From Noviluteimonas gilva (lineage in GTDB: Bacteria; Pseudomonadota; Gammaproteobacteria; Xanthomonadales; Xanthomonadaceae): a DNA stretch of 64,000 bases. The stretch spans positions 620,001 to 684,000 of the forward strand of contig NZ_WOXT01000002.1 in assembly GCF_009740395.1 (NCBI RefSeq), read 5' to 3'. Below are positions 34,151-43,228 of this stretch, piece after piece. The notes beneath the pieces are model-generated. The model was not told where the DNA came from. It saw only the letters and a list, made by a program, of their open reading frames with translations, and did no database searches. A program made the translations under genes and the position numbers. Positions within the stretch are counted from its first letter, which is position 1. Every line of letters begins with the position of its first letter.

Positions 34151-35176
34151 ATGACACAAGTTGCAACCGAGCAAATCCGCCGACGGCTTGAATCTATCGA
34201 TCAACGGCGTCGTTGGTTTGAATGGAAGTCAGAGCAGCCCAATCGCCTGTTCCGTCACGAGGTGTGGCGCCACACGTACCTGGCGAGGCCGTACCTAATC
34301 GGCGCTAACGATGAACGGGTTGCCGAGCGATTCCGTAGCATCTTCCTGAACGTGTGCGAGATCGGGTCGGACGGAAGGATTCGAATGATTTCATTCGAAG
34401 AGACCGATGAATACATGCAGGTGTTTACACACATGCTTGAGGAATTTGGGTCGCGTTGTGGTGATGTTCCGAAGGATCTGATTCAGACCGCGAGGGCGCC
34501 GTTCTTCAAGTATTTTGCCCAAGGCACGCCGATTGGCGTGACGATGTTCGAAGGGTACAAGGCGCCCAAAACGCCGATCCTTGTGAAGTACGGAAAGCGC
34601 GAGTTTCTCGAACCGATGCTGAAGTTCGGCACCATCCGGCTGGCTAATGCGAGGTCGTACAACCAAGCTAGCCTGATTGATGCCATTCGGGATGATGAAA
34701 CGAGCCGAACGTTTTTTATTCCGACTTACAAGGAACGGCTTGAAGGCAAGCGGCACATCGAATTGCAGGGACATCGAATCGAAATTGGAGATGACGATCT
34801 CGAGATTCCGCTCGTCATCGAGGATTATTTTCTCTTCAGTCTGTGCGAGCACATTCATTATCGAATGCCAACGGATTTCGATGCGGACGCGGCGATTGTC
34901 ATTCGCGATCCGAACCTCTTCAAACAGCGTTTGATCTCGACGTTCTTGGCCCGCTTTCCCCAATGGGTTCCCATGGAGGGAAAGGTGATCTACTACGATC
35001 CGTATCGTGATTACACAAAGTTCCGGGTGCCGGAAATGGCGAAGCATTTCGGCTATGGGTACCAGAAGGAGTTTCGAATTGCGTTTCGTCCTCGCCGACG
35101 AATCCCGACGAACATTGAGCCTACATTTTTGTCAATTGGGCCGATGACTGACTTTGCCGACCTTGTTTCGGTTTGA
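34151..35176 (+). CDS. Uncharacterised protein next to AAA-subtilase pair
   Basis: A 341-residue soluble protein that I do not recognise. Features: an N-terminal helical basic region (RRRLESIDQRRRWFEWKSEQ), a central LKFGTIRLANARSYNQASL, and a C-terminal YGYQKEFRIAFRPRR. It is AT-richer than chromosomal genes in the window. It lies 203 bases before the ATPase gene on the same strand and may belong to the same system. Confidence 0.6.
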   Translation: MTQVATEQIRRRLESIDQRRRWFEWKSEQPNRLFRHEVWRHTYLARPYLIGANDERVAERFRSIFLNVCEIGSDGRIRMISFEETDEYMQVFTHMLEEFGSRCGDVPKDLIQTARAPFFKYFAQGTPIGVTMFEGYKAPKTPILVKYGKREFLEPMLKFGTIRLANARSYNQASLIDAIRDDETSRTFFIPTYKERLEGKRHIELQGHRIEIGDDDLEIPLVIEDYFLFSLCEHIHYRMPTDFDADAAIVIRDPNLFKQRLISTFLARFPQWVPMEGKVIYYDPYRDYTKFRVPEMAKHFGYGYQKEFRIAFRPRRRIPTNIEPTFLSIGPMTDFADLVSV

Positions 35177-35379
35177 CCCGCCGATCACCTGGCATCTGCG
35201 AGAAGATCGACTTGGCATGCGCATCGCGAGTCGGGGTGAACATCGGTGGCGGTGGCCGTTGCGGTTGCGGTTGGCGGTACGAGTAGGTGGCCCGGGGGGG
35301 CAGTCCGCCCGGTCTGCCGTGCAAACCGCCGTGCCGACAGGTACGATTGCCTGCGAGGCGCTGTTCGGGGGGAGGGCTC

Positions 35380-36360
35380 ATGTCTAGTGCGGAACAACTA
35401 AGGGCACTGGTTCAATCCCATCGCGATGGCGACGAAGCCCATTTCTATGCGGTCGCCCTCCAATTGGCTGCACAGGAAGCCCGCCGAGGGCATACCAAGC
35501 TGGCGGAGGAGATTCGGCAGCTGGTCGACTCGGCCAAATCCCGCGCGAAGACCGTTGCTCTCCACCAGCCGCGCGGCGAGCTCGGCGCTCTCTTGCTGGC
35601 GTCATATCCTGCGACCAGGTTGAGTGACATCGTTACGGACGCCGTGCTTGAGCGGCAACTGACCCGAGTGATTCGCGAGCAGCGTAACGTGAGCCGATTT
35701 GTTGCTCACGGGCTTTCACCGCGACGCAAACTGTTGCTGGTTGGGCCGCCGGGCACGGGGAAAACATTAACGGCGACTGCGCTAGCGGGTGAGCTGGGGC
35801 TGCCGCTGTTTTTGATTCGCTTAGATGTGTTGATTACGAAATTCATGGGCGAAACGGCTGCCCGCCTACGACAGGTTTTTGATGCGATTGCTGCGACGCG
35901 CGGCGTTTACTTTTTTGATGAATTTGATGCGATTGGCTCTCAAAGAGGCGCCCCTAACGACGTCGGTGAAGTGCGACGCATTTTGAATAGCTTTCTTCAA
36001 ATGCTTGAGCACGATCAATCGCAGAGTCTCATTATCGCAGCTACAAACCATCCAGATATCTTGGATTCCGCGCTTCTGCGTCGATTTGACGACGTTCTCC
36101 ACTATCGACTTCCCAACGGTTCGCAAATCGAATCGCTCCTTAGGGGGAGGCTGGCGAACTTCATGCCATCCCGTGCGCCTTGGAAAACGTTAGTGAAACA
36201 AGCAGAGAGCCTCAGCTACGCCGAAATTTCAAAGGCGGCTGAAGATGCAATCAAGGAAGCCTTGATTCATGGTGCACAGGAAGTCGACCCGCGGCATGTA
36301 GGTGAAATGCTTGAAGAGCGAAAGCTCATGCGGTCGGCATGGGGACAGCTTTCACCTTAA
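35380..36360 (+). CDS. AAA+ ATPase
   Basis: A 326-residue AAA+ ATPase of the classic FtsH/Cdc48-like clade: Walker A GPPGTGKT (122-129), Walker B YFFDEFDAIG with Asp180-Glu181, sensor Asn223 in ATNHPDIL and arginine fingers Arg234/235. Residues 1-110 are a helical adaptor region. It is 12 bases from the subtilase gene, so the two are an operon in which the ATPase probably feeds or controls the protease. ATG 35380 is chosen; a longer frame from 35287 has an unlikely proline/arginine-rich start. Confidence 0.85.
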   Translation: MSSAEQLRALVQSHRDGDEAHFYAVALQLAAQEARRGHTKLAEEIRQLVDSAKSRAKTVALHQPRGELGALLLASYPATRLSDIVTDAVLERQLTRVIREQRNVSRFVAHGLSPRRKLLLVGPPGTGKTLTATALAGELGLPLFLIRLDVLITKFMGETAARLRQVFDAIAATRGVYFFDEFDAIGSQRGAPNDVGEVRRILNSFLQMLEHDQSQSLIIAATNHPDILDSALLRRFDDVLHYRLPNGSQIESLLRGRLANFMPSRAPWKTLVKQAESLSYAEISKAAEDAIKEALIHGAQEVDPRHVGEMLEERKLMRSAWGQLSP

Positions 36361-36371
36361 GGTCGTGATGA

Positions 36372-38903
36372 ATGCCTGAGCCGAGAAATCCTCGCCCGCA
36401 TTTCGTTCTTCCCGAAACATTCGTAAGCACCGAGCCGTACCAGGCTGTAAATGCCTTCGGTCGTAGCGGGCTGATTCCCCCACGGTATCGGCCGGCGCAT
36501 GCTGCCGAACTGCGGGGCGATCTGGAGGTGCTGGAGCACCTTTTCCCAGTTGCCTCCGAACAGCAGCGTGCAGCAGGCTGGCAGGAAGGCTTGGGGCTTC
36601 GCGTGGTTTTTTCGAGCTTTCCGGATGTGCAGCTCGCAATCGACAGCTTGGACCTGAAGAGCGCCGGTATTGAGTTACTCAATGTGCGCGAATCGGAAGG
36701 CGTCACCCTGGCAACTGTCTGGATCCCGGAAGGTCAGCTCGAGCTGTTCGAGCGCAAGATCACAGCGTATCTTGCGGCGCCAGGTGCTGCCGCTACCGTT
36801 CAGGACAATCGGAAGTTGCTGGATGCGATTCGCGAGATTCGCGCCGCCGCCATTGAGGACCTTTGGACCGACGAGGCGCCGATCCCCGCGGACGACCGCG
36901 TCGCGACCTTCGAAGCATGGTTTAGCACGCCTGTTATTCCCCTCGTGGCTACGGGTCGCAATGCGCTGCGTCTGACCGCAACGGAGCGCATCGAACGCTT
37001 TCGGGCCGTGGCCGAACAGGTTGAACTAAGGGTGAGCCAGCGTGCTCTCCAATTTCCTGAGCGCGCTGTTCTGCAGGTGCGCGGGACGATTGCCCAATTC
37101 AAAGATTCCGCCAACTTGCTGGGTCAACTTGCGGAGCTGCGCCTCGCGCCGGAGCCTGCCGAGTTTTTCATGGAGCTCAACCCAGAACAGCAACGCGATT
37201 GGGTTGATGAACTCATTCCACGAACTCAATTTGCTCAGCCGAATGAAGATGTGCCGTATGTGTGTGTGCTGGATACTGGATGCACGCAGGGTCACCCGTT
37301 GATTGCTGCATCTCTGTCGGCAGACGATGTCCACACGGTTGATGCGGATTGGGGTGCCGGGGACGAGGACGGCCACGGGACAGCTCAGTCGGGATTGGCA
37401 CTATGGGGCGACCTTTCGATTGCGTTGTCAGGTGTTGACCGAATTCGGATTGCGCATCGGCTGGAGTCCGTGAAGCTGTTGCCGGACGAAGGTGCAAATG
37501 ATGAGGAGCATTTCGGCCCGTTGACCGCAGAAGCAGTTAGTCGGCCGGAGATTCATGCACCGCATCGGCGGCGTTTGTTCTCAATGGCCGTTACTAGCGA
37601 CACTCATGTGATGACAGGCAGACCAACTGCTTGGTCGGCTGAAGTTGATGCGTTGGCATCGGATTGGAGTGGAAACGGGGAGGCGCCACGGCTCATGATC
37701 CTGAGCGGCGGCAACGTTGTTGGGATCAAGCCAGGCGGGTATTTCGCCACCAATTCCGGATCTCCAATTGAGGACCCAGCAAACGCCTGGAACGCCGTCA
37801 CGGTGGGCGCAATCACTGCAAAGGTTGATATCACTGAGCCTTATGCCGACGCTTACGATCCCGTTGCGCCATCTGGCGGTTTGAGCCCATACAGCAGCAC
37901 GTCTTTCACATGGGACCGGGAAGCGCCATTCAAGCCTGATGTTGTTTTTGAAGGTGGCAACATGGGTGACGACGGGATGTTGTGCAGTCAGATGGATAGC
38001 TTGAGCCTTCTGACGACCCACCATCGGCCCATCAATCGACAGTTTGCAACGACGTGGGCGACAAGCGCCGCAACCGCATTGGCTTCGCGTTTTGCTGCGC
38101 AAGTGATGGCGGAGTATCCCGCTCTGTGGCCGGAAACCGTTCGCGCACTAATGGTCCATAGCGCGCAATGGACCCCCGCGCTACAGGCACAGTTTCCCGG
38201 CGGGAGAGACAATATTGAGCGTCGGTTGCGACACTGCGGGTGGGGCGAGCCGGATCTCGCGTCGGCGCTCCACAGCGGATCCGATTCTCTGACGTTGATC
38301 GCACAGGCCGAGCTGCAACCTTATGGCCGTCGGCGTCCGCGAGCATCTATTACTGCGCATGACATGCGGCTTCACCGCTTGCCGTGGCCGCGTGACGCGC
38401 TCCAGGCATTGCTGGAAACGGATGTCGAGTTGCGCGTTTCGTTGTCTTATTTTATCGAGCCGAACCCCGGGCAGCGCGGACGTAGCGACCGCTTTCGATA
38501 CGCCTCGCACGGATTGAGATTCGCAGTTCAGCGTCCCGCCGAGACTGTTGGACAGTTTCAAAGACGCATCAACGCCCTTGCTCGTGAAGACGATGAAGCG
38601 TTCGAGCGTTTTGAGGGGGCGGATCCCCGTTGGCTGCTGGGTCCGCGCAAACGATTTAGAGGGTCCCTACATCACGACCGTTTGACGTGCTCGGCACCGG
38701 AGCTCGCTTCGCGCGAACACATTGCGGTTTTTCCGGTAGGCGGATGGTGGAAGAGCAGAGAGGCGTTGCAGCGATTCGAGCGCACGGCACGGTATTCGCT
38801 CGTTGTATCGATTCACGCGCCGCAGCTGCCCACCGAAGTTGATCTGTATGTGGGAGTTGAGCAGGCACTGCAGGTTGCGGTTCCAATTGAGATCCCGGTC
38901 TAA
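36372..38903 (+). CDS. Large subtilisin-like (S8) protease
   Basis: An 843-residue subtilase without a signal peptide, so it acts inside the cell. The triad is Asp301 (CVLDTGCTQGHPLIA), His335 (DEDGHGTAQSG) and Ser565 (WATSAATALASR); oxyanion Asn448 lies in LSGGN. Residues 1-290 are a large N-terminal domain and 610-843 a C-terminal beta-rich domain, both without known motifs. All key residues are present. The intracellular protease next to an AAA+ ATPase suggests a two-component effector, as in several phage-defence designs. Confidence 0.85.
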   Translation: MPEPRNPRPHFVLPETFVSTEPYQAVNAFGRSGLIPPRYRPAHAAELRGDLEVLEHLFPVASEQQRAAGWQEGLGLRVVFSSFPDVQLAIDSLDLKSAGIELLNVRESEGVTLATVWIPEGQLELFERKITAYLAAPGAAATVQDNRKLLDAIREIRAAAIEDLWTDEAPIPADDRVATFEAWFSTPVIPLVATGRNALRLTATERIERFRAVAEQVELRVSQRALQFPERAVLQVRGTIAQFKDSANLLGQLAELRLAPEPAEFFMELNPEQQRDWVDELIPRTQFAQPNEDVPYVCVLDTGCTQGHPLIAASLSADDVHTVDADWGAGDEDGHGTAQSGLALWGDLSIALSGVDRIRIAHRLESVKLLPDEGANDEEHFGPLTAEAVSRPEIHAPHRRRLFSMAVTSDTHVMTGRPTAWSAEVDALASDWSGNGEAPRLMILSGGNVVGIKPGGYFATNSGSPIEDPANAWNAVTVGAITAKVDITEPYADAYDPVAPSGGLSPYSSTSFTWDREAPFKPDVVFEGGNMGDDGMLCSQMDSLSLLTTHHRPINRQFATTWATSAATALASRFAAQVMAEYPALWPETVRALMVHSAQWTPALQAQFPGGRDNIERRLRHCGWGEPDLASALHSGSDSLTLIAQAELQPYGRRRPRASITAHDMRLHRLPWPRDALQALLETDVELRVSLSYFIEPNPGQRGRSDRFRYASHGLRFAVQRPAETVGQFQRRINALAREDDEAFERFEGADPRWLLGPRKRFRGSLHHDRLTCSAPELASREHIAVFPVGGWWKSREALQRFERTARYSLVVSIHAPQLPTEVDLYVGVEQALQVAVPIEIPV

Positions 38904-38994
38904 CCCGCGAACGCATCGGGGGTGCGACCCAAGCGCGTGGCCAATCGCTTGGTGCATGGTGCGTTTCCTAGCGGCGCACCATGCACCAGCATTT

Positions 38995-40107
38995 TCATTC
39001 TCCGCCGGACGCCCGGCGATAGGCATCAGCGCCGTGATCCTTAGCGGGCATAGATTGCGACCGCGTTCCTTTTTTGGCCTTCGGCGAATACCGTCCCTCG
39101 TCCTTCGCCTTGTTCAATGCGCGGATTACAGTGGAATGACTTACGCCAAGTTCGCTGCCGATCTCACGCATGGTCAGGCCAAGTGCAGCAAGCTCAATCA
39201 TCTGCGCTTCTGACGCTTCCGATACCGCACGTATGGCCCACTCTTGCGCACCTGCCGACGTCGCTTGTAGTGCCGCCACGAACGGCGTGACCTCCTGCCC
39301 GTAGAGCGCGCGAGCTTTCTCGAAATGAATCTCGAATCGTGCTCCTTGATCTGGCATGTAATCGGCCGGCCGCTTCAGCGCGATTACGGTATCGAGAAGA
39401 TCCTCGCGCTTCGAAGTTCCGCGCTGTTGTCCGCCCTTGCCGGCGTGATGGATGAACACCACGCTCCGCCCGTTTGATCGCATCCGCAGTGCCCATTCCG
39501 CAACCGGTTGCCAGCTTTCACCCTCATTCTCCTTGCCGCCCCGAACCAAGCAGCTCAGGTTGTCCACGATGATCACCCGCGCGTCGCCAGCAGCGGCCGT
39601 GATGGCATCCTGTCCGGCCGGCGTGTACAGATTCGGCATGATCCCGTCGGGTTGCAGGTCCGGTGTCATAAGCTTCAGCGTGTCCGGCGCTTCGCCGCCA
39701 CCATTGGCCGCGATGATTCCCGCGAGTCGGTCTTTAAGGTCCGCTCCCGGCATCTCCCCATCCAGATAAAGCACGTGCACCGGCTTGGACGCCCGCCAAC
39801 CGAGGAACTCGCCGGCGCTCGCCAGGGCAAATCCAACGCCAAGCGCGACGTGCGTTTTTCCGATGCCGCGGGGCGCGTAGATCATGCTTAAGCTTTGCGA
39901 TTGAAGCCAAGGCGAAAGCAGTCGTTCGCGAGGCGGGAACGTTGCCGACAGCAGATCAGCAGCCCCGACTACAACAGGGCGGGCGCACGGCACAATGCAT
40001 TTCGTATCCCGCGCGACATCGAAATATGCCGAATCGGCGTTGCGAGCCAGCGCCTCAGCGGCCGCTTGATCCGCCCTTTCTTCCAACGTCATGCGGTCAG
40101 CGTCCAT
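38995..40107 (-). CDS. RepA-like AAA ATPase with HTH tail
   Basis: A 370-residue RecA-fold ATPase. Walker A is APRGIGKT (78-85), followed by VLYLDGEMPG and a Walker B VIIVDNLSCLVRGG. A C-terminal helix-turn-helix reads LGLTMREIGSELGVSHSTVI. Such proteins are replication helicases of plasmids and satellites. It overlaps the primase-like gene by 11 bases, in the element's minus-strand operon. Confidence 0.75.
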   Translation of the reverse strand: MDADRMTLEERADQAAAEALARNADSAYFDVARDTKCIVPCARPVVVGAADLLSATFPPRERLLSPWLQSQSLSMIYAPRGIGKTHVALGVGFALASAGEFLGWRASKPVHVLYLDGEMPGADLKDRLAGIIAANGGGEAPDTLKLMTPDLQPDGIMPNLYTPAGQDAITAAAGDARVIIVDNLSCLVRGGKENEGESWQPVAEWALRMRSNGRSVVFIHHAGKGGQQRGTSKREDLLDTVIALKRPADYMPDQGARFEIHFEKARALYGQEVTPFVAALQATSAGAQEWAIRAVSEASEAQMIELAALGLTMREIGSELGVSHSTVIRALNKAKDEGRYSPKAKKGTRSQSMPAKDHGADAYRRASGGE

Positions 40108-40564
40108 TGAGCACCGTCCGTGCTTCGCCCACGCGTTCACAGGCGGCCACGAGCCGTTTGCGATCCTCAGGCAACAGACCCTGCCCATTTTCGATTTGCC
40201 GCCCCGCGATCTCGATGATCGCTGCTTCCCTGGCGACGACGTCCAGCGCCGCCGCCCAGCCAGCTTCCTTTGCCCGTCGGCGCGCTTCCCGGCGCTCTGG
40301 TTCGGTCATCGCACGCAACCGCGCCGGGAACAGGTCGGCAAGTCCAAGTCCGATCGCTCCCAATACATCGGCCGGCGAGCATCCACAAAAAGCGTGCAAC
40401 AACGTGGCGCCGTTGTCGGCCTCACTGACGCTGACCTTGTCCGACTTTCCGCCGCACGCCGGGCAGCGTGCGCGCCATCCCTTGCCCGTGCTCCGAACGC
40501 CCTCAAGTCGTGCGAGCAACTCGCGGGCGCCAAGTGGCGCCCGCATAATCGATTGATCCGTCAT
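40097..40564 (-). CDS. CHC2-type zinc-finger primase-like protein
   Basis: A 155-residue protein with a zinc site RARCPACGGKSDKVSV (Cys34, Cys37) and LLHAFCGC (His57, Cys60, Cys62), like the DNA-primase zinc finger. The rest is helical. ATG 40564 overlaps the previous stop codon (ATGA), so a start at 40576 is unlikely. It probably works with the RepA-like ATPase in element replication. Confidence 0.7.
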   Translation of the reverse strand: MTDQSIMRAPLGARELLARLEGVRSTGKGWRARCPACGGKSDKVSVSEADNGATLLHAFCGCSPADVLGAIGLGLADLFPARLRAMTEPERREARRRAKEAGWAAALDVVAREAAIIEIAGRQIENGQGLLPEDRKRLVAACERVGEARTVLNGR

Positions 40565-40758
40565 CGGCGTCCCCATCCCCAGCTTTGATTGGATGCCTTC
40601 AGCAAATCCGCAGCATCGGCAATACGGGGGTCAGGGAACTCGACGTTCTTCAGGTAATGATTCAGCTGGCGACTTGCCGCCACCATGAGAAGTCGCATGG
40701 CCATTTCGCGCGCATCTCTTGTGCTGATTCCCACCTTTTTACTTGCGCGCTTCTTCAT
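40561..40758 (-). CDS. Small element protein
   Basis: A 65-residue basic helical protein (MKKRASKKVGISTRDAREMA). It overlaps AlpA upstream and the primase-like gene downstream by four bases each, so it is a real member of the operon although I do not know its family. Confidence 0.6.
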   Translation of the reverse strand: MKKRASKKVGISTRDAREMAMRLLMVAASRQLNHYLKNVEFPDPRIADAADLLKASNQSWGWGRR

Positions 40759-40988
40759 TCCGAGTGCGCCTCGTTGCGTGCGACTATGCGGGCAGCGATC
40801 CAGGCGCTGACCTCGTGCGCAGCCCATGCGCTGGCGCGTTCGCCAAGCTTTACGGGCGTGGGAAAGTCGCCGGTCGCGATGCGGCGGTAGATTTCGGACC
40901 GGGACAGACAGGTCCGTTCTTTGACCCTCGGCAACCGCTCTAAAGCAATTGCTGCCACCACGGGCGGCGAGTTGAACTTGCGGGGCAT
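40755..40988 (-). CDS. AlpA-family regulator
   Basis: A 77-residue MerR-like winged helix protein with RLPRVKERTCLSRSEIYRRI and a WAAHEVSAWIAARI tail, the AlpA pattern. AlpA proteins regulate integrase and excision genes of prophages and satellites. It heads the element's minus-strand operon. Confidence 0.85.
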   Translation of the reverse strand: MPRKFNSPPVVAAIALERLPRVKERTCLSRSEIYRRIATGDFPTPVKLGERASAWAAHEVSAWIAARIVARNEAHSE

Positions 40989-41114
40989 CGTAGCTTCCTA
41001 GTATGCGAGCCGCTGCCGAATGGCACGCGGCGCTGCAGGACGCAGCGGCACCCATTAAATGCAATAAAAAAATCGCGCCAAGACTGCAGCTAGAACAACA
41101 CTGACGCAGCTAGC

Positions 41115-41612
41115 TCAGTCGTGTCTTCTCCCCTTGCGTTCCTTCTGCCATTCCCGGACCCAGCGAGTCACGGTGTCGGGGCTTTCAATGGCGGTCCGTT
41201 CGACGGCGTAGCGCGCAAATGCGGCTCCTGACCTGTGCGTCGTCGTCCCCCTTTGCCAGTCCGACCAAAGGCGCTTCACCTCAACCTTGGCGGCTTGCTT
41301 CGGGTCGTTGGCGAGCTTTACACGCGCGCCTTTTTGTCGGGCCGCACGATGCCCCGCGACCGCGGAGGTAAGCCCAGCCTCGCGCTCATGCATGCGCGAC
41401 TGTTGCGCCTTCAGGGCACGCTCCAGCCGGCGCTGCAGCCGCGCCAGGCGGCGGTGGGCCAAAAGCTGGTTCGCCAACGACGCAACATATCCGGCCAGCT
41501 CGTGCCTCTCCTGCCGCAGCGCCCAAGCGAAAACCCGCTCCCACCGACGAAGTTCACGCTCGTCTTCCGACGAGCCACTTGTGATCGGCGTTCTCGGATT
41601 CTCGTGGGCCAC
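41115..41612 (-). CDS. Hypothetical element protein
   Basis: A 165-residue basic, helical protein rich in Arg and Ala (RRLARLQRRLERALKAQQSR), ending RWVREWQKERKGRRHD. It may bind nucleic acid. It lies between the integrase and AlpA; no family recognised. Confidence 0.5.
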   Translation of the reverse strand: MAHENPRTPITSGSSEDERELRRWERVFAWALRQERHELAGYVASLANQLLAHRRLARLQRRLERALKAQQSRMHEREAGLTSAVAGHRAARQKGARVKLANDPKQAAKVEVKRLWSDWQRGTTTHRSGAAFARYAVERTAIESPDTVTRWVREWQKERKGRRHD

Positions 41613-41720
41613 GCGACGTACGCTCCCTGACTGCGGGGGAGCTCACGATGTTCGATGCTGGGCTGTATTCGTCCAGTCAACGCGGGGGCACGGCCTTGCC
41701 TGCGACGTGGCGTCGCTCGG

Positions 41721-42935
41721 CTAGACGGCCTTTCGTTTGAGTGGGATCACGTTGGCGCCAGCGCGCAGGCCGTCCAAATAGTCCGCCCACGCCTGCATCA
41801 TCTTCGCTCGCTCGGCCATGTATTGTGCGCGGTTGTACGAGGCGCGGACCTTGTTGCGTTCAGCATGCGCGAGCTGCCTTTCAATCCAGTCAGGATTCCA
41901 ACCTAGTTCGTTAAGACGGGTTGACGCCATTGAGCGAAAACCATGGCCGGTCATCGTGTCGCCGTCAAAGCCGAGACCACGTAGCGCGGAATTGATCGTG
42001 TTCTCGCTCATAGGGCGTTGCAGCGAGCGAACGCTAGGGAAGCAGTAGCGTCCGTGTCCGGTAAGGGGGTGCAAATCGCGCAACACTTCCAGTGCCTGCG
42101 ACGGCAGTGGCACGACGTGCGCTTCGCGCATCTTCATCTTGCCCGCCGGGATGCGCCATTCCGCCGCATCAAAATCGATTTCGCACCATTCCATCGCGCG
42201 AAGATTTCCAGGGCGGGCGAACACCAACGGAGCGAGTTTCAGTGCGGCCGCCGTGACGGGTTGCCCCTTGTACCCGTGCAGCGCGCGCAGCAGTTGGCCG
42301 ACCGCCGCAGGGTCCGTAACGGCCGCATGGGATTTGGAAACCACGGGCGCCAGCGCGCCACGAAGATCGGCGGTGGGGTCGCGCTGCGCGCGGCCCGTCG
42401 CGATGGCGTAGCGAAAAACCTGACTGATTCGCGTCTTGACGCGATGAGCGGTTTCGTTGCGTCCGGTAGCCTCGATCTTCTGAAGGGCGGCGAGCACCTC
42501 GGGGGCCGTGATCTGCGAGAGGGGCAACGAGTGCAACGTCGGGACCAGACTGATCATCCACTCTGCCTTGGCGTGCGTGACCTCGGCCAAGCTGGGCTTC
42601 TGCTTCGCCAGCCACTCGGCGGCGATCACGCCGAAGCCTTCCGCAGCGGCATGTTTGACGACGACCTTGCGTGCGCGCTTTTCGGTTGCAGGGTCAGTAC
42701 CGTTCCGCTTCAACAGGCGAGCCTCATCACGGCGCGCCCTGGCTTCGGGAAGGCCAACTTCCGGATACACGCCGAACGACAGCAACTGCTCGCTGCTGCC
42801 GTTCCGATACTTCATTCGCCAATACTTCGACCCGTTCTTGCGAACGTCGAGGAACAGGCCGCCGCCGTCGAAATGTTTTCCCGGTTTCGCGTTCTTGATG
42901 GCGATAGCGGTCAGCTTGTTCGTGTTTGCAGCCAT
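41721..42935 (-). CDS. Tyrosine integrase (P4/DUF4102 type)
   Basis: A 404-residue integrase beginning KLTAIAIKNAKPGKHFDGGG, the DUF4102 N-terminus of tRNA-targeting integrases. Catalytic residues: Arg246 (ARPGNLRAMEW), His331-x-x-Arg334 (TGHGFRSMAST), His357 (QLAHAER) and Tyr367. All are present, so it should be active. The gene is read away from the tRNA-Leu and lies about 170 bases from it, the usual arrangement for an island inserted in a tRNA 3' end. Confidence 0.92.
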   Translation of the reverse strand: MAANTNKLTAIAIKNAKPGKHFDGGGLFLDVRKNGSKYWRMKYRNGSSEQLLSFGVYPEVGLPEARARRDEARLLKRNGTDPATEKRARKVVVKHAAAEGFGVIAAEWLAKQKPSLAEVTHAKAEWMISLVPTLHSLPLSQITAPEVLAALQKIEATGRNETAHRVKTRISQVFRYAIATGRAQRDPTADLRGALAPVVSKSHAAVTDPAAVGQLLRALHGYKGQPVTAAALKLAPLVFARPGNLRAMEWCEIDFDAAEWRIPAGKMKMREAHVVPLPSQALEVLRDLHPLTGHGRYCFPSVRSLQRPMSENTINSALRGLGFDGDTMTGHGFRSMASTRLNELGWNPDWIERQLAHAERNKVRASYNRAQYMAERAKMMQAWADYLDGLRAGANVIPLKRKAV

Positions 42936-42976
42936 AGCGCCCTTGTACCCCCAACTCCCCAATTGAGCCGGATTGT

Positions 42977-42994
42977 ACCCCCGGTCGTACCCCC
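42977..42994. repeat. ACCCCC-n6-ACCCCC arm-like repeat, right
   Basis: Two ACCCCC blocks six bases apart, 40 bases upstream of the integrase start. A third TACCCCC lies at about 42946. The same spacing occurs at the other end of the element (33296-33313). Confidence 0.4.
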
Positions 42995-43040
42995 TCGCGG
43001 GGCAGGCTGTCGTGGGGCGGGGTGGGACGTTAGGCAACAA

Positions 43041-43065
43041 AAAACCCCGCGTTTTGCGGGGTTTT
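43041..43065. terminator. Rho-independent terminator after tRNA-Leu
   Basis: AAAACCCCGC pairs perfectly with GCGGGGTTTT, loop GTTTT. It lies about 45 bases past the tRNA 3' end on the tRNA's transcript and could stop both strands. Confidence 0.85.
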
Positions 43066-43108
43066 GTCAGTGATTCGGGATTCTGTGGGACGTCCCGAGA
43101 TCAATCTT

Positions 43109-43195
43109 TGGTGCCGGAAGTGGGACTCGAACCCACACGCTTTTAAGGGCGGCGGATTTTGAGTCCGCTGCGTCTACCGATTCCGCCATTCCGGC
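43109..43195 (-). tRNA. tRNA-Leu (anticodon CAA)
   Basis: An 87-base cloverleaf with encoded CCA. The acceptor stem GCCGGAA pairs with TTCCGGC. The anticodon loop CTCAAAA between GCGGA and TCCGC gives CAA, reading UUG. The long variable arm and GGTTCGAGTCC T-loop are those of leucine tRNAs. Its 3' end faces the integrase, so it is the likely insertion site of the element on its left. Confidence 0.93.
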
Positions 43196-43228
43196 GCGGG
43201 CGTGAAGTATAGCCCGGCTGTTCGCGCT

